Part shown: piece after piece, positions 1-7,575 of the stretch
How positions within the stretch are numbered: position 1 is the stretch's first letter
Layout: every line of letters starts with the position of its first letter
Assembly (NCBI GenBank): GCA_029859085.1
Contig: JAOUDU010000047.1
Coordinates: forward strand, 1-10,629
DNA: 10,629 bases
Source: Gammaproteobacteria bacterium
Lineage (GTDB): Bacteria > Pseudomonadota > Gammaproteobacteria > Pseudomonadales > Halieaceae
Direction: 5' to 3'
The notes under the pieces: model-generated
Databases searched by the model: none
What the model saw: the letters and a program-made list of their open reading frames with translations, nothing else
What the model was told of the DNA's origin: nothing
Position numbers and translations under genes: made by a program

Positions 1-605
1 TCCATCGCGCCGCCAAACTCGGCGGGGATGGACAATATCAACGGGATCTGGAAATAGCGGGCGGCGTCTTCGGCGTAGTCCGGCGTGTACAGGTGCCGCG
101 CACAGACGTTGGCGCAGTGCAGGTCGAGCACGTAATCGGCCCCCACCGCCAGCGACTGCAGCGTAAGCGCGAGCCGCTGGCCGAAGGGCAGGTCGCTCTT
201 CAGCCGGGCGCGTAGTTCGGCGGCCATCTGCGCCCTGGCCTTTTGCTTCAGGCGATCCCAGGGCAGGCGCCCGCTGCCGCGCAGGCGCGGCAGCCAGTAG
301 TTGCGGTTCCAGTTCTCACCGGTGGTCGGGTCGAACCGGCCGGGGGTGTACTCCCCGGACTTCTGGTTGATCGCAAACGGGTTCGCATTGGGCACCAGCA
401 CGATATCACCCAGGGGCGGGGTTTGCGCGAACTCCGCCAGCAATTCGGCGATCACCGCGTTGCCCTGCACCTCGGAGCCGTGCATGCTCGACTGGATGTA
501 GGCGCGACTGGCGCCGGGGTCTGTGCCTTTTACGGTGTAGACGGCGATGTCGAGCCTGGCACCGCTTGCCAGGGAGCGTACCGGTAATCGTTTCAATCTG
601 ATCAT
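1..605 (-). CDS. M14-type zinc deacylase/carboxypeptidase, succinylglutamate desuccinylase/aspartoacylase (AstE/AspA) family; partial, C-terminus beyond the left edge
   Basis: The minus-strand frame starts at the ATG complementary to 603-605 and stays open to the edge, giving 201 residues of a family whose members are usually about 330-380 long. The zinc-binding motif HGSE lies at residues 42-45 (H42 and E45 as ligands). The Asn-Arg pair of the substrate-carboxylate pocket is in WNRNY (99-103), and DLHC (161-164) supplies the third zinc ligand, H163. Family members hydrolyse N-acyl amino acids or C-terminal peptide bonds; the substrate here cannot be read from the sequence. There is no signal peptide, so a cytoplasmic location is likely. 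The start codon overlaps the stop of the upstream ion-channel gene (ATGA), so translational coupling and co-transcription are expected. The family call is firm. The choice between desuccinylase, aspartoacylase-like enzyme and peptidase is open. Confidence 0.85.
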   Translation of the reverse strand, partial: MIRLKRLPVRSLASGARLDIAVYTVKGTDPGASRAYIQSSMHGSEVQGNAVIAELLAEFAQTPPLGDIVLVPNANPFAINQKSGEYTPGRFDPTTGENWNRNYWLPRLRGSGRLPWDRLKQKARAQMAAELRARLKSDLPFGQRLALTLQSLAVGADYVLDLHCANVCARHLYTPDYAEDAARYFQIPLILSIPAEFGGAM

Positions 606-1279
606 TTCTGTTTATTCGACTTGTAGTCAGACAAGCGCATGCCGATCAGGCTGGCGACCAGCACGGTGGTGTAGAAGATGCCTACGCCGGCTTCCATGTA
701 GGCCAGGAAGCGGGTGAGGGGCGCGGTGGGGGTGATGTCGCCGTAGCCCACGGTGGTCAGCGTAACCATGGAATAGTAGATCGTATCGTCGAGATTATTC
801 TGCCAGGGACCGGGCTGAAGGCCGCTCATCGAGCCCGGGAAAAAATACTCGACGATCAGGTAGGCGAAACCGAACAGCAGGCCTATCAGGAGGTAGATGC
901 ACACCGACCCGAAGATCGTGTTCCAGGTAATCTGGCCGGTAAACATGACCTGGCGCCAGGCGAGGAAAATCGTGATGGCGAAGAAGATAAACATGGAGAA
1001 CAACTGGGCCGAGGCCAGGATATCGCTGGCGATGGCGCTGTCGACGATCATCAGGACCACAACGACGGCGGGAATAAGGATCCTGGGGCTGAACCACTTG
1101 CTGCGGGCCTCGTGCATGGACCAGACGGCGATGATAACGGTAAGCATGAGACTGACATTGACCAGCACCTGGGCGGCACGCAGCTCGAGCTGGGCAAACA
1201 ACCCGCTGGCAAACAGCAGCGCCACGAGGTTGGCCAGCAACCAGATAAAATTATTGTTTCGGCTCGGCCGGTGTTTCAT
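602..1279 (-). CDS. Potassium-selective ion channel (Ion_trans_2 type pore, TVGYGD filter)
   Basis: With the ATG at 1279 this is a 225-residue inner-membrane protein. Hydrophobic segments lie near residues 11-30, 36-53, 67-85, 90-108, 119-147 and 196-213. The pore loop at 164-184 carries the canonical K+ filter TVGYGD (176-181). This gives a six-segment layout, but the fourth segment lacks the regular Arg/Lys ladder of a voltage sensor, and no cytoplasmic RCK/TrkA or cyclic-nucleotide domain follows the last helix. Gating is therefore unpredictable, and the protein is probably a homotetramer like its relatives. I chose the ATG at 1279 because GAGGG precedes it by 7 bases. The frame also extends to a TTG at 1327 (241 residues) that has no Shine-Dalgarno sequence. 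Its stop overlaps the M14 gene start (ATGA). It lies 136 bases downstream of the patatin gene on the same strand, so it may be co-transcribed or have its own promoter. Confidence 0.88.
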   Translation of the reverse strand: MKHRPSRNNNFIWLLANLVALLFASGLFAQLELRAAQVLVNVSLMLTVIIAVWSMHEARSKWFSPRILIPAVVVVLMIVDSAIASDILASAQLFSMFIFFAITIFLAWRQVMFTGQITWNTIFGSVCIYLLIGLLFGFAYLIVEYFFPGSMSGLQPGPWQNNLDDTIYYSMVTLTTVGYGDITPTAPLTRFLAYMEAGVGIFYTTVLVASLIGMRLSDYKSNKQK

Positions 1280-1415
1280 GACTGTTCCCTCAACTTGCTG
1301 GTCTACCCGCACATGGCTGCTGGGCAACGGAGTTTATCACAGCAGTCCGGCTGTTCGCGTCACCAACGAGCACCTGCGCGGATAGTCGGGCTATGGGGGC
1401 GTCAACTGGAAGATA

Positions 1416-2609
1416 TCAGGCGCCCTGGCGCAGAACCACCTCACGCTGCGGATAGAAAAACGCCATCAGGGCCTCCTCCTGCGCCATCGCGTCGCGGTAG
1501 CCACAGGCGATCAGATCCCGGCAGAAAGCGCCCTCGAACAGCAGGTAGCTGGCCATGCTGGTGCCGCCCCCGGAAGGAGTGGCACCGGTCATTTTCAGCA
1601 CCGCCCTCATGGAGCGGGGCAGGCTGTTGAAATGGCGCGCGACCAGTTGATTGATCTCGACTGACGGGTTGATACACAGGAAATCGACCATCTTCAGGCC
1701 GGCGGTCTCGGCACGCGGATTTTCGTTGCGCACGATGCCAATCAGCTCATTGATCCGCACCATATGCTCCATGTCATTTTCCAGCGCGTCGATGAAGGCG
1801 CTGTTGAACACATGGCCCATCATCCTGGCCATCGACGGGGAGTGCCCTTCATGCCGCTCCGAGGGCTTGTGTGTGGGATTCCCGCTCACCCCCACTACCA
1901 GGATGCGCTCAGCGCCGAGGTGGATAGCGGAACTGATGGGTGACACCTGGCGCAGCGCGCCGTCGCCGTAATAAGCCTCGCCGATCTTCGCGGGGGGCAA
2001 CAGCGTGGGAATGGCCGAGGAAGCCAGCAGGTGCTCCAGCCCCAGGCGCGTTGCGACTCCGCGGCGACGCGCCTGGCGCCATTCAGGCAGGATATTGCCG
2101 CCGAGGTTACTCTGGTAAAAGGTGACAGACTCGCCACTGTCATAGCTGGATGCCGTGACCCCGACCGCATCCAGCAGCCCCCCCTCGAGCCTGCGCTCGA
2201 GGTCGCCGAAATCGATCACCCTCGACAACAGCTCGGCCAGCGGCGCATTGTTCAGGATGGACAGCGGTTTGCGCAGGCCGATGCCCTGGTGGAACAGGGA
2301 GAAGGCCAGCCGCAGGATGCCCCCGAGCAGATCGAGGTGTCCCGCCTTGTAAACCTGGTCGACGTGGAGATGGCTCCAGATATGCTCTACTTTCTTGACC
2401 GCAAGGCGGAAATTATTGGCGGACGCGCCCAGCGCCACCGCGTTGACGGCGCCGGCGGAGGTGCCGGTGATAATGGAGAACGGGTTGTGGGCACGCTTGG
2501 GCAGCAGCTGGGCTGCCGCCTTCAGCACGCCCACCTGGTAGGCTGCCCGCGCGCCGCCCCCGGTCAGTACCAGCGCAGTTCGATCCGCGGCAGGTTGATG
2601 ATGGCTCAT
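1416..2609 (-). CDS. Patatin-like phospholipase (Ser-Asp dyad lipid acyl hydrolase)
   Basis: The 397-residue product has every patatin signature in order. A Gly-rich oxyanion-hole loop, TGGGARAAYQ, starts near residue 16. The nucleophile elbow GTSAG is at 49-53 with catalytic S51, and the dyad motif DGA is at 216-218 with D216. About 180 further residues follow the dyad without a domain I recognise. The family hydrolyses acyl esters of phospholipids and related lipids, in the cytoplasm or at membranes. I see no signal peptide, no membrane helix and no type V secretion barrel, so this is an intracellular RssA/NTE-like enzyme rather than an ExoU or PlpD type. The ATG is preceded by GGGGAGGG at 7 bases, which fixes the start. 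It is divergent from the TonB-dependent receptor gene and first in a minus-strand series with the ion channel and M14 genes. Its substrate is unknown. Confidence 0.93.
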   Translation of the reverse strand: MSHHQPAADRTALVLTGGGARAAYQVGVLKAAAQLLPKRAHNPFSIITGTSAGAVNAVALGASANNFRLAVKKVEHIWSHLHVDQVYKAGHLDLLGGILRLAFSLFHQGIGLRKPLSILNNAPLAELLSRVIDFGDLERRLEGGLLDAVGVTASSYDSGESVTFYQSNLGGNILPEWRQARRRGVATRLGLEHLLASSAIPTLLPPAKIGEAYYGDGALRQVSPISSAIHLGAERILVVGVSGNPTHKPSERHEGHSPSMARMMGHVFNSAFIDALENDMEHMVRINELIGIVRNENPRAETAGLKMVDFLCINPSVEINQLVARHFNSLPRSMRAVLKMTGATPSGGGTSMASYLLFEGAFCRDLIACGYRDAMAQEEALMAFFYPQREVVLRQGA

Positions 2610-2623
2610 TCTCAGGCCCTCCC

Positions 2624-2645
2624 CTGTGAATGCAGACTATCACAG
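2624..2645. promoter_or_regulatory. Inverted repeat CTGTGA-N10-TCACAG, candidate operator of the patatin gene
   Basis: Perfect 6-bp arms (2624-2629 and 2640-2645) are separated by 10 bases, giving half-site centres about 16 bp apart. The element lies just upstream of the patatin Shine-Dalgarno sequence and overlaps the candidate -10 box at 2636-2641. The arms contain the CRP-like half-site TGTGA, but the spacer is 10 rather than 6, so it is not a canonical CRP site. It could bind another dimeric regulator, or form a weak leader hairpin. Confidence 0.3.
2636..2644 (-). promoter_or_regulatory. Candidate extended -10 promoter for the patatin gene
   Basis: On the minus strand TGT-GATAGT gives a TGn extension plus a hexamer matching TATAAT at 4 of 6 positions. 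A start site near 2629 would leave a leader of about 20 bases that includes the GGGGAGGG ribosome-binding site. I see no convincing -35 hexamer. Confidence 0.25.
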
Positions 2646-2830
2646 CGCATCCCAGCCTAAATCCCGGCATGGGAATAAGTCCGGTATTTTGTTCCAGCCG
2701 CAGCATTTCGCGCCGCCCCCGATTGACCGGTTCTCCCCTGTTTGAGATGCTCGGGGTCCCCTGGCGCCGGGTGTCCACCGGGACAGCGAGGCGACAGCCA
2801 CAAAATAAACAATAATAAAAGGGATTTTCC

Positions 2831-5554
2831 ATGGCCGGTCTCGCCCTTAAAAAACGCAGAAAGCCACTCGCAATCGCCATCGTCACCGCCTGCGCGCTGG
2901 GCGCGGCGACCCAGACCCGGGCCCAGCTCGAGGAAGTGCTCGTCACCGCGCAGAAGCGCAGCGAAAACCTGCAGAATATACCGATCGCCATTACCGCCTT
3001 TGACGCCGGGGCGATGCAGGCCAGGCAGATCACTTCAGTGCAGGACCTGCGCCTGTCGGCACCCAACGTCAGTTACAGCAAGGGCAATTTCACCGGCAGC
3101 AACTTCAAGATACGCGGCATCGGCCAGGACCTGGTGGCGGCCACCTCGGACGCCGGTGTGGGCATTCATGTCAACGACGTGCCGCTGCAGGACCCGCGCC
3201 TGTACGAGACCGAATATTACGATATCGACCAGCTGGTCATCCTGCGCGGCCCCCAGGGCACGCTGTACGGCCGCAACTCCACCGGCGGCGCGGTCAACAT
3301 GATCACCAGCCGCGCCTCCGTGGATGAAATGCTGGGCAATATCGAGGGGCAGTACGGCAACCACGACACCATCCGGGTCAAGGGCATGGTGAACATCCCG
3401 CTGGGTGACACCCTGGCGCTGCGCTTCGCCGGCATCAGCCTGCAGCGCGACGGCTATACCAGGAACCTCGCCACCGGCAACGACATCGACGACCGCGACC
3501 AGTGGTCCCTGCGAGGCTCACTGCTGTGGCTGCCCGCCGACAACACGGCGATCAACTTCATGGCGTCCTACTCGGACGAGAACAGCAGCCGCACCCGCAG
3601 CCCCAAGCAGCTGTGCCATAACGACCCCTCGGGACTGCTGGGCTGCCTGCCGGACAAGCTGGCCTTCGATGCGGTCAACCCGCTGGCGCAACTGACCGGC
3701 ATCATCCCGAGCCGGCTCGGGCCCCTCGGCCCGCAACCCGGTCTCAGCAACGACACTTCCGGGGTGCCCCGGTCCATGCGCGAGGTTGCAGCCGATACCG
3801 ACCCGCAGTACAGCAGTGACGAGACCCTGGCTATTTTGCGCCTCGAGCACCAGTTCCAGCACCATGAACTGACGGTGATAACCAGTTACCACGATACGTC
3901 GCTGCGCTCGCAGCAGGACTACACCATGAATTCCAGCCCGGTGCAGTTCTTCCCCTCGCCACTGCTGTCCGCGCTGGCCCCGGTCACCTATGCCACCTAC
4001 TTTTCCGATAACAAGCTGCCGATCTCGGCACCGTCCCGGACCAACACCGGTATCGTGGGCGGCAATATCGCCGGCAGAAGCAACTCCCTCGACGGCTACG
4101 ACATCTCATCGGCCGATAGCAGGCAATATACGTTCGAAGCCAACCTCGCATCGAACTACGAAGGCCGGCTCAATTTCATAGGCGGTGTGTTTGCGCTGGA
4201 AGCCGATATCGACAATGACTACTGGGTGATCGCAAACGGGCTCGACTACTTCTCCGTGGTGTTACCCGCAGTGCCGATATCCCTGGGCGGGCTGGTGGGG
4301 GTGGACGGGCTGGGCTGGGTCAGCCCCAGCTTTCACAGCACCACCAGGAACTACCGGCTGGAATCCGCTGCAGCCTTCGGCGAGGCGTATTACCAGTTGA
4401 ATGACACCACCAAGCTGACCGCCGGGTTGCGCTACACCCGCGACAAAAAGACCGTCCATGACGCCGCCTACCTGTTCGACTTTGACGCCGACGGCATGCC
4501 TGTCCTGCAAGCTTTCGGCGCCGACGAGGACCTGGCCCTGGTCGACCCGACGCGCAAGGACAGCGAGGAGTGGAAGGAGTGGACCGGCCGGGTGGTACTG
4601 GACTGGTCGCCCGAGATGAGCTGGAGCGACGCCAGCCTGTTTTACGCCTCGTATTCCCGCGGTTACAAGGGCGGTGGCTTCAACCCGGCCTTTGACCCGA
4701 GGGAGTTTCCCGACACGGCATTCACGTTCAAGCCGGAATTCGTCAATGCCTTTGAGACAGGCACCAAGAACCAGTTAATGGGTAACCGCCTGCAGGCCAA
4801 CCTCACCGCGTTCTACTACGATTACAGTGACCTGCAGATCTCGCGGGTGGTCAACCGCACTTCTTTCAACGAAAACACCGATGCCGAGATCTACGGACTC
4901 GAGTCGGAGTTCGTGTTTGCCCCCACCACCAACTGGTTGCTCAATGCCAACGTATCGCTGCTGCAGACCGCGATCCGCGATTTCTCCGCGGTGGATACCC
5001 GCGACCCCACCCAGGGCAGGAGCGACACCACCCTGCTCAAGGACAACTCCAACGCGTCCAACTGCGTTGTGTTCCACAACGGGGCCCCGGCGCCGGATAT
5101 GCCCCAGCTCAACAGCTGCACGACCCCCACGCTGAGCAACGGCAGCCCCCTGCCTGCGCCATACGATGTCGGCACCGGCGTATCGGCAGACCTGGACGGC
5201 AACGAGCTGAAGAACTCACCGTCCACCACCGTCAGCCTGGGCGCGCAGTACACCTGGGACCTGGAGAGAGCTGATGTGTCAGTGCGGCTGGACTATTACT
5301 GGCAGGACGACATGTGGGGCCGGGAGTTCAACCGCGACCCGATCGACAGGGTCGACTCCTTCGACGTATGGAACGCCCAGGCCACGCTCACATCCAATGA
5401 AAAAAGCTGGTATATCAGCGCCTATATCAAGAACATCACGGACAGCGACGCGCTGGCGGGCATGTACCTGACAGACCCCTCCTCCGGGCTATTCACCAAC
5501 GTATTCCCGATCGAGCCGCGCCTGTACGGCATCACACCGGGTTACAATTTCTGA
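2831..5554 (+). CDS. TonB-dependent outer-membrane receptor
   Basis: The 907-residue precursor starts with a basic n-region (KKRRK at 7-11), a hydrophobic core and a likely cleavage site after TRA (residue 31). A TonB-box-like EEVLVTAQ follows at 34-41. The plug domain, about 45-160, contains the family hallmark GPQGTLYGRNSTGGAV starting at residue 140. The rest is a predicted 22-strand beta-barrel ending in YNF, the terminal aromatic expected for BAM-dependent assembly. Two short Cys pairs (C262/C272 and C745/C763) sit in loop-like segments and may form disulfides. The protein imports a ligand using TonB-ExbBD energy. The sequence type is the broad 'iron complex outermembrane receptor' class expanded in marine and sphingomonad-like bacteria, so the ligand need not be iron. 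The ATG at 2831 is the first in the frame with a signal peptide, though its ribosome-binding site (AGGGA) is weak. No dedicated inner-membrane transporter adjoins it. Confidence 0.95.
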   Translation: MAGLALKKRRKPLAIAIVTACALGAATQTRAQLEEVLVTAQKRSENLQNIPIAITAFDAGAMQARQITSVQDLRLSAPNVSYSKGNFTGSNFKIRGIGQDLVAATSDAGVGIHVNDVPLQDPRLYETEYYDIDQLVILRGPQGTLYGRNSTGGAVNMITSRASVDEMLGNIEGQYGNHDTIRVKGMVNIPLGDTLALRFAGISLQRDGYTRNLATGNDIDDRDQWSLRGSLLWLPADNTAINFMASYSDENSSRTRSPKQLCHNDPSGLLGCLPDKLAFDAVNPLAQLTGIIPSRLGPLGPQPGLSNDTSGVPRSMREVAADTDPQYSSDETLAILRLEHQFQHHELTVITSYHDTSLRSQQDYTMNSSPVQFFPSPLLSALAPVTYATYFSDNKLPISAPSRTNTGIVGGNIAGRSNSLDGYDISSADSRQYTFEANLASNYEGRLNFIGGVFALEADIDNDYWVIANGLDYFSVVLPAVPISLGGLVGVDGLGWVSPSFHSTTRNYRLESAAAFGEAYYQLNDTTKLTAGLRYTRDKKTVHDAAYLFDFDADGMPVLQAFGADEDLALVDPTRKDSEEWKEWTGRVVLDWSPEMSWSDASLFYASYSRGYKGGGFNPAFDPREFPDTAFTFKPEFVNAFETGTKNQLMGNRLQANLTAFYYDYSDLQISRVVNRTSFNENTDAEIYGLESEFVFAPTTNWLLNANVSLLQTAIRDFSAVDTRDPTQGRSDTTLLKDNSNASNCVVFHNGAPAPDMPQLNSCTTPTLSNGSPLPAPYDVGTGVSADLDGNELKNSPSTTVSLGAQYTWDLERADVSVRLDYYWQDDMWGREFNRDPIDRVDSFDVWNAQATLTSNEKSWYISAYIKNITDSDALAGMYLTDPSSGLFTNVFPIEPRLYGITPGYNF

Positions 5555-5560
5555 TGGTAG

Positions 5561-5596
5561 GGCGGGGCCCGCCGTTCACCTGTCACGGGGCAGGTG
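5561..5596. terminator. Inverted repeats between convergent genes, candidate bidirectional terminator
   Basis: The 101-bp gap between the stops of the TonB-dependent receptor gene (+) and the binding-protein gene (-) holds a near-perfect palindrome, GGCGGG-G-CCCGCC (5561-5573). It is followed by a stem CACCTG/CAGGTG (5577-5582 and 5591-5596) with an 8-base loop. The convergent position favours termination, but neither strand has a T-run after a stem, so this is not a textbook intrinsic terminator. Confidence 0.3.
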
Positions 5597-5655
5597 GGGC
5601 TTTGTCGGGATTCCCGGGCAGCACTTTCACCTCTGAATACTACCAACCGGAACAA

Positions 5656-6807
5656 CTAGGGCATCGGGTAGATCAGTTTGCTCTCGGCCAGCCTGTCGGG
5701 TTTGACCAGGCGCCGGTCATTACCCTGCCACTGCAGCAGGTAATTGTTCTTGCCGACCTGGCGGCCGTCGGCGTCGACTTTGTAGATACCCAGCAGTGAG
5801 CTGAACGTCATGGTGTGCAGTTGCTCGCGCACCGCGGTGTGATCCGTGGTGCCCGCCAGCCTGACTGCCGCTTCCATTACCTGCCCGCCGCTGTAACCCA
5901 GGACGGCATAGGCTCCGGGATTATTGCCGTAGAGCTTGCGGTAGCGGTAGGCAAAATCCTGCGCACCCGGCAGCCGGACACCGCGCAGCCACTGGGTCAC
6001 ACCGGTTATGCCTTCGGCGTCTCCCTGCAGCTCCTGGCCGAACTCGGCCAGGGAGGCGGCCACCCCGAACACCAGCATATCGGGCTTGACCTGCGCGTTT
6101 TTCAGGGCGCGCACCAGCTCGACGGCACCATCGAGATAGGCAATCACCATGATTACGTCGGCATTCGCCGCGGCCAGGCGTCTTACCTCCTCCGGGATAT
6201 CAGCCATACTGCGCGCAGGCGCATCCAGCACGACTTCCAGGCCCAGTTCCCTGGCCTTGCTGCGCACACCGGGAACCACATCCCGGGTGAAGTCATTGTC
6301 CCCGTAGACCAGGGCCAGTGTCCTCGCGCCCTCGGCGGCGGCGGTCTCGACCGCGATGTCCATGTAGCGGGTGGACGGCACATCCAAACCGACGATGTTC
6401 TGGTAGCCCTGCGCCCATATCTTGTCTGCGGACGCCCCGAGGGTCAGCATGGGAAAATCGTGTTCCTCCGCCACCTGGCTCGCGGCCATGGTGATGTTCG
6501 AGGAGTAGGGCCCGACCAGAAGGTCCACCTTATCCTGCTCGATCAGCTTGCGGTAGAGCTCGGCACTGCGGGCCGGGTCGGACCCGTCGTCGTAGTAAAC
6601 GATCTCCACCGGCCGGCCCAGCAGTTCGCCGCGCCCGTTCACGTCGCCGGCCCACATCTGCAGGCCGCGCAACTGGTTGGTGCCGAATTCCTTCAGCCCG
6701 CCGCTCAGGGACTGGGTGGTGCCAATCCTGATGGGATCAGCGGCGTGAGCCCCCAGCGCCGCGGCCAGGGCAAGGGTGAATAGGGTCAGGAGCAGTTTAC
6801 GGATCAC
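5656..6807 (-). CDS. Periplasmic substrate-binding protein of the HAAT/LivK type (Peripla_BP_6)
   Basis: The 383-residue protein has a clean Sec signal peptide with cleavage after AHA (residue 22), then the typical opening DPIRIGTTQSLSG, in which the Ser/Gly loop contributes to amino-acid binding. The two-lobed type I periplasmic-binding fold continues with RGLQMWAGDVN, the GPYSSN segment and LVYGDNDFTRDVV at a lobe junction. Relatives bind branched-chain amino acids, amides, urea or short organic acids and deliver them to an ABC permease. No permease or ATPase gene is adjacent, so the protein is an orphan here and the ligand is unknown. The start is a GTG with GGGGA 5 bases upstream, 12 bases after the mlaA stop, so it is the third gene of the hydrolase-mlaA unit. 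It could serve a permease encoded elsewhere or have a non-transport role in lipid homeostasis; the latter is speculation from position. Confidence 0.9.
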   Translation of the reverse strand: MIRKLLLTLFTLALAAALGAHAADPIRIGTTQSLSGGLKEFGTNQLRGLQMWAGDVNGRGELLGRPVEIVYYDDGSDPARSAELYRKLIEQDKVDLLVGPYSSNITMAASQVAEEHDFPMLTLGASADKIWAQGYQNIVGLDVPSTRYMDIAVETAAAEGARTLALVYGDNDFTRDVVPGVRSKARELGLEVVLDAPARSMADIPEEVRRLAAANADVIMVIAYLDGAVELVRALKNAQVKPDMLVFGVAASLAEFGQELQGDAEGITGVTQWLRGVRLPGAQDFAYRYRKLYGNNPGAYAVLGYSGGQVMEAAVRLAGTTDHTAVREQLHTMTFSSLLGIYKVDADGRQVGKNNYLLQWQGNDRRLVKPDRLAESKLIYPMP

Positions 6808-6819
6808 AGTGGTCCCCGA

Positions 6820-7575
6820 TTACTTTTCTACGTCAAGTTCGCGCTTGGTGGAGTACAGCCAACGCACCGTCTGGTATTCGAAAGCAGAACCGGTTTCATA
6901 GTACCGGAAGGAGGTATTGGTCCTGGTATCGACGCTGTCAAACAGGAATGTAGTGGCGCGCACGGGCTTGGCCAGCAGGTTGCCCTGCATATAGTTCTGC
7001 AATGCGAAGTCGGGCAGCTCGGCTGCGCCGTCGCGCAGGTTGGAGGGCCCCAGCAGGGGCAGGACCAGGTAGGGCCCGGTGGGCACGCCCCAACGGCCGA
7101 GGGTCTGGCCGAAATCCTCATCGGGTTTAGCCATGCCCATGCTGGTGGCGACGTCGATCAGGCCGAACAGGCCGATAGTGCTGTTGACCAGCACCCTCCC
7201 CGTGCTCTGCATCAGCTTGGTGGGGCTGGCCTGCAGGATGGAATTGGCCATGGTGCGCACGTCCCTGAAATTCTCGAAGAAGTTGTGCACGCCGGTGCGC
7301 GCCGGCTTCGGCACCACGGCCTGCCAACCCCTCACCACGGGCAGGAACACCCACTGGTCGAAATGGTAGTTGAAATTGTAGATACGCATGTTCATGGGCT
7401 CCCAGGGGTCATACACCGTGGTGATGGCGATGCTGTCCTCGGGAACGATCCGCTCGGCTGAGAACACCGGCTCGGGATAAACCGGCTCCGGCGTTGGCTT
7501 GGGCGGAGCAGAGCTGCAGGCCGCCAGTAATGCTACAGCCAGCAGGGCGCAGGCGCGGGGCATGATCGATTTCAT
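6820..7575 (-). CDS. mlaA: MlaA/VacJ family outer-membrane lipoprotein, phospholipid removal from the outer leaflet
   Basis: The 251-residue lipoprotein precursor has the lipobox LAAC with lipidated C20 and Ser at +2, which permits Lol sorting to the outer membrane. The MlaA domain spans about 55-215. It opens with the hallmark YDPWEPMNMRIYNFN, then NFFENFRDVRTMANSILQ, a hydrophobic stretch around GRVLVNSTIGLFGLIDVA, and EDFGQTLGRWGVPTGPYLVLPLLGPS. In characterised species MlaA forms a ring-like lipid channel with a trimeric porin and passes mislocalised phospholipids to MlaC and the MlaFEDB transporter. None of these partners is in the window. The ATG overlaps the hydrolase stop (TGATG), implying coupled translation. 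An in-frame Met at residue 5 is a possible alternative start. The family call is very secure. Confidence 0.97.
   Translation of the reverse strand: MKSIMPRACALLAVALLAACSSAPPKPTPEPVYPEPVFSAERIVPEDSIAITTVYDPWEPMNMRIYNFNYHFDQWVFLPVVRGWQAVVPKPARTGVHNFFENFRDVRTMANSILQASPTKLMQSTGRVLVNSTIGLFGLIDVATSMGMAKPDEDFGQTLGRWGVPTGPYLVLPLLGPSNLRDGAAELPDFALQNYMQGNLLAKPVRATTFLFDSVDTRTNTSFRYYETGSAFEYQTVRWLYSTKRELDVEK

Noticed and set aside
1280..1327. N-terminal extension of the ion channel from a TTG at 1327
   Set aside because: There is no Shine-Dalgarno sequence before the TTG, whereas the ATG at 1279 has GAGGG at 7 bases and places the first membrane helix close to the N-terminus.
2624..2645. A canonical CRP site
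   Set aside because: The half-sites match, but the spacer is 10 bases instead of 6, so it is reported only as an unassigned inverted repeat.
2031..2660. A 209-codon plus-strand frame opposite the patatin gene
   Set aside because: It overlaps the patatin motifs on the other strand and runs across the patatin start region. Composition is that of a shadow frame.
2723..2751. A sigma-70 promoter TTGACC-N17-GATGCT for the TonB-dependent receptor gene
   Set aside because: The -35 is good, but the -10 matches only 3 of 6 positions. Without transcript data this is too weak to list.
2413..3066. A 217-codon minus-strand frame spanning the patatin/receptor intergenic region
   Set aside because: It covers the start regions of two well-supported divergent genes in the wrong frame, and its composition is Arg/Gly/Ala-rich without motifs.
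5815..6783. A 322-codon open frame on the plus strand opposite the binding-protein gene
   Set aside because: It mirrors the well-supported periplasmic binding protein. The translation has low-complexity His/Gln/Gly composition, no ribosome-binding site and no recognisable domain.
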